Shown piece after piece: positions 16,689 to 24,905 of a stretch of DNA of 64,000 bases. The stretch spans positions 744,001-808,000 of the forward strand of contig NZ_AP022565.1 of NCBI RefSeq assembly GCF_010727325.1. Direction: 5' to 3'. Position numbers and translations under genes: made by a program. Origin of the DNA: Mycolicibacterium alvei (lineage in GTDB: Bacteria > Actinomycetota > Actinomycetes > Mycobacteriales > Mycobacteriaceae). Under the pieces are notes generated by a model. The model was given only the letters and a program-made list of their open reading frames with translations. It ran no database searches and was not told the DNA's origin. Within the stretch, counting starts at the first letter, position 1. Each line of letters opens with the position of its first letter.

Positions 16689-17471
16689 GTGGGCATCCTG
16701 TTTGGCTTCGCGCCGTGGATCATCTATTGGGTACTCGTCGGCAATGTGCCGTTCCTCGTCGCCGTGCTGGTGGCGCTGGCGACGGCCATCGCGACGTTCA
16801 CCATCAGCCGGATCTCCGGCGCACCGGGGCGCACCCTGGAGGTCGGTGCGCTCGCGACCTTCATCGTGCTGACCATCTTGACCCTGGTGCTGAGCCAGGA
16901 CGTCATGGAGCGCTGGATACAGCCGTTGAGCACCGCGGGGATCTTCCTGGTCGCCCTCGTCGGCCTGCTGGTCGGCAAGCCGTTCGTGCTGGAGTTCGCG
17001 GCGGCGGGCCAACCGCCCGGAGTCGTGGAAAGCGATCTGTTCCAACGGATCGTCAAGATCCTGACCTGGATCTGGGTGGGGGCATTCGCCGGGATGACGA
17101 TCTCCTCGGCGATCCCGCCGATCGTGCAGGGCGACGCCACGATTCTGGACACCAAGACGCCGCTGTCGTTCATCTGCTACTGGGTCATCCCGTTCATCCT
17201 GCTCGGCCTGGCCGCGCTGGCGTCGCGCATCCTGCCCGACCGGATGACGGCCGGCATCAACGACATCGTGCGGAAGACCACCTTCGTGGCGTTCTCGGAG
17301 GCCGAGATCGACCAGTTGTACTACCTGGCTCAAGAGCACGCCAATCGCGAGGTCGGTGCCGGGCAGGAAGCCTACGACGTTCGTGTCGGTGGTTCGGGAA
17401 CGCCGTTGGTGGGCGATGAGTCCCGTATGTCGTGGCCCTCGACGTACAAGGTGCGCGACCGCAGGAAGTAG
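16689..17471 (+). CDS. Conserved multi-pass membrane protein of unknown function
   Basis: A 260-residue protein starting at GTG 16689. It has about six hydrophobic segments: residues ~3-45 (two helices around FGFAPWIIYWVLVGNVPFLV), ~52-68, ~78-97, ~125-145 and ~160-185. The cytosolic C-terminal tail contains ALASRILPDRMTAGI, a helical stretch AEIDQLYYLAQEHANREVG, and ends in a basic tail. No transporter or enzyme motif is recognised. It converges on the CPBP protease gene with a 4-bp gap and is separated from ripD by 66 bp. Confidence 0.78.
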   Translation: MGILFGFAPWIIYWVLVGNVPFLVAVLVALATAIATFTISRISGAPGRTLEVGALATFIVLTILTLVLSQDVMERWIQPLSTAGIFLVALVGLLVGKPFVLEFAAAGQPPGVVESDLFQRIVKILTWIWVGAFAGMTISSAIPPIVQGDATILDTKTPLSFICYWVIPFILLGLAALASRILPDRMTAGINDIVRKTTFVAFSEAEIDQLYYLAQEHANREVGAGQEAYDVRVGGSGTPLVGDESRMSWPSTYKVRDRRK

Positions 17472-17475
17472 CACC

Positions 17476-18162
17476 TCAATGGGCCGGCATCATTCCCAAC
17501 AGTCCGAACATCATCACCATGCCGGGCAGCAGGTTGGTCAGCTGGTGGGCGATGATGCCGCCCCACAGACTTCCGGAGTACAGCCGCGCCAATGCAATTG
17601 GGATGGCGACCACCAGCAGCAGCGGAGCCCGCTGCGGTTCCAGGTGGGCCAGGGCAAATACCAGGGTGGACACGATCACCGCGACGATGCGTCCCCAGCG
17701 TTGCTCGAGCGCACCCCACAGCAGTCCGCGGTACACCACCTCTTCGCAGATGGGTGCGATGAACGCGACGAGGAGCAGGACGGTCACCGCCAGTGGCCAC
17801 CCGGTCCGAACGCCTTCGTAGACCCCGCCGACCGCGGAGGTCGCGTCGGGTCCGACGATCGACTGGTACAGCAACGCGGCCGGCAGGGCGATGAACAGTC
17901 CGCCGATACCGAATGCCAAGCCGAGACCGAATGCACGCCAGGACCATTGCCATCGAAAGTCGATGCGGGCACCGTTGCCGCGCCATTTCGCGATGGCGAC
18001 GGCCAGCGCCGCGGCGACAAGGGTGGGCACCCCGATCGCCAGGGTGATCAACCAGGCCGGCGGCGGGCCCGGCGGCGCGAAAAAACCGAATGCGACCGAG
18101 GTGAGCAGATAGACGGCCTCGACGACGACGAAGGCGCCGAGGCCCCAGCGATGTGCGATCAC
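17476..18162 (-). CDS. CPBP family intramembrane glutamic endopeptidase
   Basis: A 228-residue membrane protein of the CAAX/Abi (CPBP) family. Motif 1 is ICEEVVYRGLLWGALEQR, with the catalytic Glu-Glu and Arg, and the second and third motif regions are VFALAHLEPQRAP (His) and GGIIAHQLTNLLPG (His and Asn). Several transmembrane helices surround them. The GTG start at 18162 overlaps the stop of the upstream acyl-CoA ligase gene by four bases (GTGA), so the two are translationally coupled. CPBP proteins process membrane proteins or act in bacteriocin immunity; the coupled ligase offers no clear hint about the target. Confidence 0.88.
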   Translation of the reverse strand: MIAHRWGLGAFVVVEAVYLLTSVAFGFFAPPGPPPAWLITLAIGVPTLVAAALAVAIAKWRGNGARIDFRWQWSWRAFGLGLAFGIGGLFIALPAALLYQSIVGPDATSAVGGVYEGVRTGWPLAVTVLLLVAFIAPICEEVVYRGLLWGALEQRWGRIVAVIVSTLVFALAHLEPQRAPLLLVVAIPIALARLYSGSLWGGIIAHQLTNLLPGMVMMFGLLGMMPAH

Positions 18163-19742
18163 TTCGATCCGAAGCTGAGCGTGCCGTCCGGTCGCACCGT
18201 CTCGATCTCTCCGTCGACGATCAACTGCCGCAGGGTTTTCCGGTCGAACTTTCCGCTGGCAAGGGTGGGGATCCGTTCGCTGTCGGTCAGCACCCAGCGG
18301 GTGGGCACCTTGTAGGCAGACAACTGTTCCCGGGTGTGGGCGGCCAGTGCCGCCAGGTCGAGGTCCGCGGTGGGTACCACGACCGCACAGACCTCCTCGC
18401 CGCGCTGAGGATCGTCGATGCCGACGACCACACATTGCGCCACGTCGGCGGACGCGGCGATGACGGCCTCGACCTCCAGCGGGGAGACGTTGGCCCCGGC
18501 GGCCTTGATCAGGTCAGTGGTGCGCCCGACGTAGAACAGTCGGGGATCGCCGTCGCGCCGGTATACCTTGTCGCCGGTGTGGTACCAGCCGTCGGCGTCG
18601 AAGGTCTCCGACCGCTCCCGCTTGTTGTAACCGGCCATCACCCCGATACCGCGAACCAGGAGTTCGCCGGTGTCCCCGGACGGGACCGGGCAACCGTGCT
18701 CGTCGACGATGGCCATGTCGGTGAACACGAATCCGCCCGCGGTCTCAGACATGGTGCGGTGCACCGGAAATCCGTCGGGTACGTCGGTCATGGCGATGTC
18801 CAGCGGGCCGTCGCGCAGCATCGGTGCTGTGCTCAGGTCGCGGTCGGCGAACGACGGATGGTCGCGCATCTTCTGGGTGAAGGCGGGCCAACCCACGATC
18901 CCGGTGATCCGTTCCCGCTCGGCCAGATTCAGTGCGGTTTCCGGATCGAGTTTCGGCATGGCCACCAGGGTGACGGGTTCGTGCAGTGCCCCGGTGACCG
19001 CGAGCAGTCCGCCGATCCAGAAGAACGGCATGGCACACAGGACCCGGGACGAGTCCTGCGACCCGGTGATCGCCCGGATGGCGGCGGGCCAGGTCGACGT
19101 CTGGCGCACCAGCGTGCCGTGGGTGTGCAGGACACCTTTGGGATCGGCGGTGGATCCAGAGGTGTGCACCATGATGGCGAGGTCGGCGGGGGAGACCTCG
19201 GCTTCCGCGGCGGCCAGGACTTCGACCGGCACCTCGTCGGTCGTCGTCTCATCGCACGCACGTGACGCCCAAGGGCGGGAGATGTCACCGATCAGCGCGA
19301 TGCGGCGCAGATAAGGGGCGGCGCGAAGGACCAGTCGGCGCGTGGAGTGGCCGGCCAGTTCGGGCAGTGCCGCTTCCAGCCGTTCGGCGACATCGATGTT
19401 CAGCACCGTGCCGGGGGCGATGAGCAGTCCGATATCGGCCAGGCGCAACACCTTTGCGATCTCGGCCGGGGTGTACAGCGTACTCAGCGGCACCGCCACC
19501 GCCCCGATTCGTGATATTGCCAGCCACCAGGTCACCCACTCGGCGCCGTTGGGGAAGAACAAGCCCACGCGACTGCCCTTGCCCACCCCTTCGTGCAACA
19601 GCCAGCGCGCCAGGTGCGCGGACCGTTGTTCGGCCTCGAGGTAGGTGAGCCGGTCGGTGGGGGTGACCAGGTAGGTGGACTCACCGAACTCGGAAACGCT
19701 GTGCTGCAGCAGAGCGGGGATGGTCAGCGGGGATGGCGTCAC
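18159..19742 (-). CDS. AMP-dependent acyl-CoA synthetase
   Basis: A 527-residue member of the ANL adenylating superfamily that activates a carboxylic acid as its acyl-AMP and transfers it to CoA. Core motifs are present: MVHTSGSTADPKGVLHTH (P-loop-like A3), a GWYHTGDKVYRRDGD A7-type motif, YVGRTTDLIKAAGANVSPLE (A8 hinge) and the C-terminal catalytic Lys in PTLASGKFDRKTL. The canonical tract before A8 is intact. The start was set at GTG 19742 (protein start TPSPLTIPALLQ); the longer frame to 19829 overlaps the DUF899 gene. Substrate class is undetermined. It overlaps the downstream CPBP protease gene. Confidence 0.87.
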   Translation of the reverse strand: MTPSPLTIPALLQHSVSEFGESTYLVTPTDRLTYLEAEQRSAHLARWLLHEGVGKGSRVGLFFPNGAEWVTWWLAISRIGAVAVPLSTLYTPAEIAKVLRLADIGLLIAPGTVLNIDVAERLEAALPELAGHSTRRLVLRAAPYLRRIALIGDISRPWASRACDETTTDEVPVEVLAAAEAEVSPADLAIMVHTSGSTADPKGVLHTHGTLVRQTSTWPAAIRAITGSQDSSRVLCAMPFFWIGGLLAVTGALHEPVTLVAMPKLDPETALNLAERERITGIVGWPAFTQKMRDHPSFADRDLSTAPMLRDGPLDIAMTDVPDGFPVHRTMSETAGGFVFTDMAIVDEHGCPVPSGDTGELLVRGIGVMAGYNKRERSETFDADGWYHTGDKVYRRDGDPRLFYVGRTTDLIKAAGANVSPLEVEAVIAASADVAQCVVVGIDDPQRGEEVCAVVVPTADLDLAALAAHTREQLSAYKVPTRWVLTDSERIPTLASGKFDRKTLRQLIVDGEIETVRPDGTLSFGSK

Positions 19743-19776
19743 CTCCCCATCTTCTCCAACGGGTGAGCGCGGTCCG

Positions 19777-20487
19777 TCAGTGGCTTCCGCAGGCGGCACA
19801 GTGCTCGCGCGGCTCGGGGTAGGCGTCATGCCAGGACCACCACTCGTAGGGCGAGACCTGCGGGTAGCCCGCTGGGGAGTCCTCCCAGGTCTCCTGGCGG
19901 CCGAGCGCGGTCATGTCCAGGAAGTTCCAGGTGTTGACGAAGGCTTCGTCGCCGCGGTTGTCGATGAAATAGGTCCGGAATATCTGGTCTCCGTCGCGGA
20001 TGAACGCGTTGGTGCCGTGCCATTCGTCGACCCCGAAGTCCACATCGAACGCCGTGCCGGCCCGAGGGACCATGGTGTACCAGGGATGGCTCCACCCCAT
20101 GCGGGCCTTGATCCGGGCGATGTCGGCCTGCGCGCCGCGCGACACGTAGACGAGCGTGGTGTCGCGGGCGTTGAGATGGGCCAGGTTGCCGATGTGGTCG
20201 GCCATCAGCGAACAGCCGACACAACCGTGCTCCGGCCAGCCGTGCACGCCTGGGTCGAGGAAGGCGCGGTACACGATCAGCTGTCGACGCCCGGCGAACA
20301 GGTCGAGCAGGGTCGCTGCGCTTTCCGGGCCTTCGAACTCGTAGTCCTTGTCCACCGGCGTCCACGGCATGCGCCGGCGTAGTGCCGCGAGCCGGTCCCG
20401 TGCGTGGGTGAATTCCTTTTCCTTGACCAGCATTTCGTCGAGTGCGGCCTGCCAGTCGGCGGCCGGCACGATCGGTGGGGTCTTCAT
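19777..20487 (-). CDS. DUF899 thioredoxin-fold family protein
   Basis: A 236-residue DUF899 protein with a thioredoxin/peroxiredoxin-like fold. Recognisable tracts are LIVYRAFLDPGVHGWPEHGC, the CxxC-like CVGCSLMADHIGNLAHLNARD, YVSRGAQADI, GWSHPWYT and a C-terminal WWSWHDAYPE. Family members are often divergently paired with ArsR-SRPBCC operons, as here. The ATG 20487 has a gggag ribosome-binding site. A perfect dyad (20522-20540) sits 35 bp upstream, in the shared promoter region with the ArsR gene, so it is probably repressed by that regulator. The reaction is not established. Confidence 0.87.
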   Translation of the reverse strand: MKTPPIVPAADWQAALDEMLVKEKEFTHARDRLAALRRRMPWTPVDKDYEFEGPESAATLLDLFAGRRQLIVYRAFLDPGVHGWPEHGCVGCSLMADHIGNLAHLNARDTTLVYVSRGAQADIARIKARMGWSHPWYTMVPRAGTAFDVDFGVDEWHGTNAFIRDGDQIFRTYFIDNRGDEAFVNTWNFLDMTALGRQETWEDSPAGYPQVSPYEWWSWHDAYPEPREHCAACGSH

Positions 20488-20521
20488 GTCCGCTCCCGTC
20501 GTCGGTCTGTTGCGGGGCCTG

Positions 20522-20540
20522 CCAATATTCAACATATTGG
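20522..20540. promoter_or_regulatory. Candidate ArsR operator, perfect 7-5-7 dyad
   Basis: CCAATAT-TCAAC-ATATTGG is a perfect 7-bp inverted repeat with a 5-base spacer in an AT-rich island between divergent DUF899 and ArsR genes. It lies 35 bp before the DUF899 ATG and 49 bp before the ArsR GTG, so one bound dimer could control both directions. A TTTAATAAC stretch follows directly and may hold a -10 element. Confidence 0.7.
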
Positions 20541-20589
20541 TTTAATAACTCCTTCGAGCGAACCACGGGTCACCGCTATAGTCAACAAG

Positions 20590-20922
20590 GTGGTTGAAGA
20601 TCAAGTTCTGGACCGCGCATATTCGGCCCTGGCCGATCCGACCCGTCGGCGGCTGCTGGAGGCCCTGCGTGAGGGCGACGCCCGGATCAGCGACCTCGCC
20701 GCCCCGTTGCCCATGACGTTCGCCGGCGTCTCGCGCCATGTCGGGGTGCTGGAAGCCGCGGGCTTGGTACAGCGCGAGATCCGGGGTCGCGAGCATTGGG
20801 TGTCGCTCAAGCAGGACGGGCTGACGATGGCTCAGCAGTGGATGAGTGAGCAAACCGACTTCTGGTCGAGCCGCGCCGATGCACTGGCCGCGCGGTTGCG
20901 TCGTAAGGCGGATTCCCGATGA
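20590..20922 (+). CDS. ArsR/SmtB family transcriptional regulator
   Basis: A 110-residue winged-helix repressor. The ALADPTRRRLLEALREGDAR opening, the recognition helix region FAGVSRHVGVLEAAGLVQRE and the wing GREHWVSLKQDG are classic. No Cys metal ligands are present, so it belongs to the non-metal ArsR branch commonly paired with an SRPBCC (AHSA1) gene. The GTG start is the first plausible in-frame initiator after the promoter region. The stop overlaps the ATG of the SRPBCC gene (ATGA). It probably represses itself and the divergent DUF899 gene through the dyad at 20522-20540. Confidence 0.9.
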   Translation: MVEDQVLDRAYSALADPTRRRLLEALREGDARISDLAAPLPMTFAGVSRHVGVLEAAGLVQREIRGREHWVSLKQDGLTMAQQWMSEQTDFWSSRADALAARLRRKADSR

Positions 20923-21362
20923 CCGAGGCGTCGACGGTCCGCGTGCGACGGCTGATGCCCGCGGCTCCCGATGTGGTGTTCGACCAATGGCTCGACCCCG
21001 AGGCGCTGCGTGAGTGGATGTGCCCGCGACCGGTGTACTGCGTCGAGGTTGCGGTCGAACCCCGGGTCGGTGGGCTGGTGCGGTTCGACATCGACGATTC
21101 CGGCGCGAGCGTGCTGATCACCGGACAGTTCCTGACGATCGACCGGCCCCGGGTGCTGCGGTTCACCTGGAGCAACTCGAACTGGACCGATCCGACCGTG
21201 GTCAGCATCGTCAACGTCGAATTCGAGCCTGCCGGGGACGGGCAGACGATGATGTCGATCGAGCATTCCCTTTTACCGCCAGAGGAATTCGACAACTTCC
21301 ACAGCGGGTGGACCCTCACATTCGAGCAGTTGGGAGACCTCATCGAAAGTGCCGCAACCTAG
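20919..21362 (+). CDS. SRPBCC/AHSA1 domain protein
   Basis: A 147-residue START-like (SRPBCC) protein. It starts with a strand and helix, VRRLMPAAPDVVFDQWLDPE, followed by LREWMCPRPV, the central VGGLVRFDIDD strand, and a long C-terminal helix FHSGWTLTFEQLGDLIESA. The fold makes a hydrophobic pocket for a small ligand. It is translationally coupled to the upstream ArsR gene by a 4-bp overlap, the standard ArsR-SRPBCC pairing. The ligand is unknown. Confidence 0.88.
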   Translation: MTEASTVRVRRLMPAAPDVVFDQWLDPEALREWMCPRPVYCVEVAVEPRVGGLVRFDIDDSGASVLITGQFLTIDRPRVLRFTWSNSNWTDPTVVSIVNVEFEPAGDGQTMMSIEHSLLPPEEFDNFHSGWTLTFEQLGDLIESAAT

Positions 21363-21371
21363 ACTGCAGGC

Positions 21372-23234
21372 ATGAACAGCGGCACCCAGGTTCAATACGA
21401 CGCTCCGGCGGGCCTGCTCCGCATCGAGGACTGCCTCGATGCGGACGGCGGCATCGAGCTGCCGCCGGGCACCACGTTGATCTCGCTCATCGAGCGCAAC
21501 ATTGCCCACGTCGGTGACCTGGTCGCCTACCGCTACCTGGATTACAGCCGCGCCGAGGAAGAGGTCTTCGAGCTGACCTGGACGCAGCTGGGAGTTCGGC
21601 TGCGGGCCGTCGCAGCGCTGCTGCAGCGGGTTGCCGCGCGCGGTGATCGCGTCGCCATCCTCGCCCCGCAGGGGCTTGACTATGTCGTCGGCTTCTTCGC
21701 CGCGATCAAGGCCGGCAACATCGCGGTGCCGCTGTTCGCGCCGGAATTGCAGGGTCACGCCGAACGACTGGAAACTGCGCTGCTCGATTCCCGTCCGACC
21801 ACGGTGCTCACCACCGCAGCCGCCGCCGACGCCGTGACGGCGTTCCTCGCGAAGTTGCCGGACACCGTGCGCCCCGAGGTGGTGGTCATCGACGAGGTAC
21901 CCGATTCGGTGGGGGGCAGCTTCACCCCCCTCGTGGTCGACCCCGACGACGTCTCCCACCTGCAGTACACCTCGGGTTCGACGCGCCCACCCGTCGGCGT
22001 GGAGATCACCCACCGTGCGGTCGGCACCAACCTGCTGCAGATGATCCTGTCCATCGACCTGCTGAACCGAAACACCCACGGACTCAGCTGGTTACCGCTC
22101 TACCACGACATGGGCCTGTCCATGATCGGGTTCCCCGCGGTGTACGGCGGGCACTCGACCCTGATGTCGCCGACCGCGTTCATTCGTCGCCCGCAGCGCT
22201 GGGTCCGGGCGATGTCGGAGGCATCGAAGCACGGCCGGGTCATCACCGCCGCGCCGAACTTCGCCTATGAGTGGACGGCCCAGCGCGGAGTGCCCGCCGC
22301 GGGGGAGGACATCGATCTGAGCAATGTGGTGCTCATCATCGGATCGGAACCCGTGATCCCCGAGGTGATAACGGCATTCAACGAGGCGTTCGCGCCGTAC
22401 GGACTACCGCCCACCGCGTTCAAGCCGTCCTACGGCATTGCCGAGGCGACACTGCTGATCACCACGATTGCCCCGGCTGAACAGCCATCGGTGGTCTACT
22501 TCGACCGCGAGCAGCTCGCGGTCGGGCGGGCGGTCAGCGTCAGCGCCCACGCTGAAGGTGCGATCGCACACGTGTCCTGTGGCCATCCAGCGCGCAGCCT
22601 GTGGGCGGTGATCGTCAACCCGGCGACTGCCGACGGTCGCTTCGAGGAGGTGCCCGACGGCGTGGTCGGGGAGATCTGGTTGCACGGCAACAACATCGGT
22701 CGGGGTTACTGGGGCCGACCGGAGGAGACACGCAAGGTGTTCGGCGTGTCGCTGCACTCGCGCCTTGTCTCTGGCAGTCACGCCGACGGGCTTGCCGAGG
22801 ACGCCACCTGGCTGCGCACCGGCGATCTCGGGGTGTACTTTGAGGGGCAGTTCTATGTGACCGGGCGGATGGCTGACCTCGTGCAGATCGACGGTCGCAG
22901 CCACTACCCGCAGGACATCGAGGCCACCGTGGCAGAGGCCTCCTCGCTGGTCCGACGTGGCTATGTCACCGCGTTCACCGTGAACTCCGATCCCGGTGCG
23001 GATGGTGACGGCGCCGGGCTGGTGGTCATCGCCGAACGTGCGGGCGGCACCAACCGCGCTGACCCCGATGAGGCGAGCGATGCCATCCGAACCGCAGTGG
23101 CCGCCCGGCACGGCTTGACCATCGTGGATCTACGTTTCCTTCCGGCCGGAGCGATCCCGCGGACCACCAGCGGCAAGCTGGCCCGGGTCGCTTGTCGCGG
23201 TGAGTATCTGGAGGGCACGTTGGGCGTGCGGTGA
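21372..23234 (+). CDS. Fatty acyl-AMP ligase (FadD/FAAL family)
   Basis: A 620-residue adenylating enzyme of the FAAL type, which activates fatty acids as acyl-adenylates for transfer to a polyketide synthase or carrier protein rather than to CoA. Visible motifs: LQYTSGSTRPPVGVEITHR (A3, in the FAAL form), LSWLPLYHDMGLSMIGFPA (FAAL signature), KPSYGIAEATLLIT (A5), WLRTGDLGVYFEGQFYVTGR (A7/A8 region) and a final IPRTTSGKLARVACR with the catalytic Lys. The length matches FadD32-like enzymes. No polyketide synthase, acyl carrier or papA gene is nearby, so it is an orphan FAAL in this window. The start ATG lies 9 bp after the SRPBCC stop. Confidence 0.9.
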   Translation: MNSGTQVQYDAPAGLLRIEDCLDADGGIELPPGTTLISLIERNIAHVGDLVAYRYLDYSRAEEEVFELTWTQLGVRLRAVAALLQRVAARGDRVAILAPQGLDYVVGFFAAIKAGNIAVPLFAPELQGHAERLETALLDSRPTTVLTTAAAADAVTAFLAKLPDTVRPEVVVIDEVPDSVGGSFTPLVVDPDDVSHLQYTSGSTRPPVGVEITHRAVGTNLLQMILSIDLLNRNTHGLSWLPLYHDMGLSMIGFPAVYGGHSTLMSPTAFIRRPQRWVRAMSEASKHGRVITAAPNFAYEWTAQRGVPAAGEDIDLSNVVLIIGSEPVIPEVITAFNEAFAPYGLPPTAFKPSYGIAEATLLITTIAPAEQPSVVYFDREQLAVGRAVSVSAHAEGAIAHVSCGHPARSLWAVIVNPATADGRFEEVPDGVVGEIWLHGNNIGRGYWGRPEETRKVFGVSLHSRLVSGSHADGLAEDATWLRTGDLGVYFEGQFYVTGRMADLVQIDGRSHYPQDIEATVAEASSLVRRGYVTAFTVNSDPGADGDGAGLVVIAERAGGTNRADPDEASDAIRTAVAARHGLTIVDLRFLPAGAIPRTTSGKLARVACRGEYLEGTLGVR

Positions 23235-23260
23235 CCACGCGTCGCAGGCATGCTGCTGGT

Positions 23261-23728
23261 ATGAGCAGAGACGAGATCACCGCCGCTATCGTGGAAGCCC
23301 GCCTGACCAAGGGTCTGACGTGGCAGCAGTTGGCCGACGCCATCGACAAACCTGTGGTGTGGACGGTGTCGGCATTGCTCGGACAGCACCCGGTTCCGGC
23401 CGAGTCCGGCAAGATCATCGCGGACATGCTGGGGTTGGACGATTCGGTGATCCCGGTGCTGGCCGGGGTGCCGATGCGCGGCGGTTTACCGACGGCGGTT
23501 CCTACCGATCCCACCATCTACCGGTTCTACGAGGCACTTCAGGTGTACGGAGGGGCGCTCAAGGAAGTCATCCACGAGCAGTTCGGTGACGGCATCATGA
23601 GCGCCATCAACTTCAGCGTCGACATCCAGCGCAAATCGCACCCCGCCGGGGACCGCGTGGTGGTGACTTTCGACGGCAAGTTCTTGCCCTACGACTGGAC
23701 CGCGGCCGAAAAAGTGGTTCGCTGCTGA
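23261..23728 (+). CDS. cynS: Cyanate hydratase (cyanase)
   Basis: A 155-residue cyanase that converts cyanate and bicarbonate to ammonia and CO2. The N-terminal helical DNA-binding-like domain (WQQLADAIDKPVVWTVSALL) and the C-terminal catalytic domain are complete; the active-site residues sit in TIYRFYEALQVYG (Arg and Glu) and DGIMSAINFSVDIQRK (Ser). The end VVVTFDGKFLPYDW is canonical. The ATG at 23261 gives the normal cyanase length. No cynR or cynT neighbour is seen, so it is a stand-alone cynS between a FAAL gene and an alcohol dehydrogenase. Confidence 0.97.
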   Translation: MSRDEITAAIVEARLTKGLTWQQLADAIDKPVVWTVSALLGQHPVPAESGKIIADMLGLDDSVIPVLAGVPMRGGLPTAVPTDPTIYRFYEALQVYGGALKEVIHEQFGDGIMSAINFSVDIQRKSHPAGDRVVVTFDGKFLPYDWTAAEKVVRC

Positions 23729-23796
23729 TCCTGGCCAAGCGCGCCGCTGACGGTCCATGATTGCCAGGTATCCCTGCGGCGACGGTAAGGATCCTC

Positions 23797-24810
23797 ATGG
23801 CTGTGCATCGAGCTGTTCACGTCCAGTCTTCCGGCGGTGCGCTGGAACTTGTTGACGCCCAAACTGTCTCGCCCGATCGGGGACAGGTTCGGGTCGCCGT
23901 GGCGGCATGCGGGGTCTGCGGCACCGATCGGGCCATCGTCAACGGCGGGTTCCCGGGCATCGCCTGGCCGCTCACCCCGGGCCATGAGATCGCCGGCACC
24001 ATTGTCGAAGTGGGCGCGGGAGTCACCGATTTCGTGGTAGGTGACCGGGTGGCGATCGGATGGTTCGGCGGACACTGCGGGGTCTGCATTCCCTGCCGTA
24101 AGGGCTTGTTCATCCACTGCGAAAAGGGGCAGATACCGAGCCTGCATTATCCGGGCGGCTACGCGGAATCGGTGACGGTGCCAGCCAACGCACTCGCCCG
24201 GATTCCCGACGAACTGTCCTTCGCCGAGGCCGCTCCGATGGGGTGCGCCGGGGTGACGACCTACAACGCGCTCCGCCACACCCGTGCCCTCCCCGGGGAC
24301 GTGGTCGCGGTCCTCGGCGTCGGAGGCCTGGGGCACCTCGGCCTGCAGTTCGCCCACGCGATGGGCTTCGAGACCGTCGCCATCGCCCGCGGATCAGGCA
24401 AGGAAGCCGATGCCCGTTCGCTGGGGGCACGGCACTACATCGACTCGACCGCCGGGGATGTCAGTTCAGCGCTGCGGGACCTGGGCGGCGCGGCAGTGGT
24501 GCTGGCCACGGTCGGCAATTCCCAGGCGATGGCCGACACCGTGGGCGGGCTCGCGCCGCGTGGGGAACTGGTCGCGATCGGGGTGTCGGCCGATCCGTTG
24601 CCCATCAGCCCGGTGCAACTGATCCAGCCGGCGCTGAGTATCTCCGGGCACCCGTCGGGAACGGCACGTGACGTCGAGGAGACGATGCATTTTGCGGTGC
24701 TGTCGGGGGTACGGGCCCGGATCGAGGAGCATCCACTCGACGACGCGGCGAGCGCCTACGCCGCGATGGAGCAGGGGCAGGCGCGCTACCGCATGGTCCT
24801 GACCGTCTGA
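23797..24810 (+). CDS. Zinc-dependent MDR alcohol dehydrogenase
   Basis: A 337-residue medium-chain dehydrogenase. The catalytic zinc site is visible as CGVCGTD (Cys) and TPGHEIAGTI (His-Glu). The structural zinc lobe is CGVCIPCRKGLFIHC, with four Cys at the standard spacing, and the Rossmann NAD-binding loop is VLGVGGLGHLGLQFA. The start at ATG 23797 follows an aaggat ribosome-binding site; the TTG further upstream is unlikely. Substrate range cannot be told from sequence. It stands alone, between cynS and an exported esterase. Confidence 0.92.
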   Translation: MAVHRAVHVQSSGGALELVDAQTVSPDRGQVRVAVAACGVCGTDRAIVNGGFPGIAWPLTPGHEIAGTIVEVGAGVTDFVVGDRVAIGWFGGHCGVCIPCRKGLFIHCEKGQIPSLHYPGGYAESVTVPANALARIPDELSFAEAAPMGCAGVTTYNALRHTRALPGDVVAVLGVGGLGHLGLQFAHAMGFETVAIARGSGKEADARSLGARHYIDSTAGDVSSALRDLGGAAVVLATVGNSQAMADTVGGLAPRGELVAIGVSADPLPISPVQLIQPALSISGHPSGTARDVEETMHFAVLSGVRARIEEHPLDDAASAYAAMEQGQARYRMVLTV

Positions 24811-24905
24811 TCGGTGGTCGAATCCGGTTATCTCGCCCCACTGGCCACAGCGAACGGGTAGCGTCGGGACTTCGTTTGCTGGACGACGAATCGGTGGGGG
24901 CCGGG

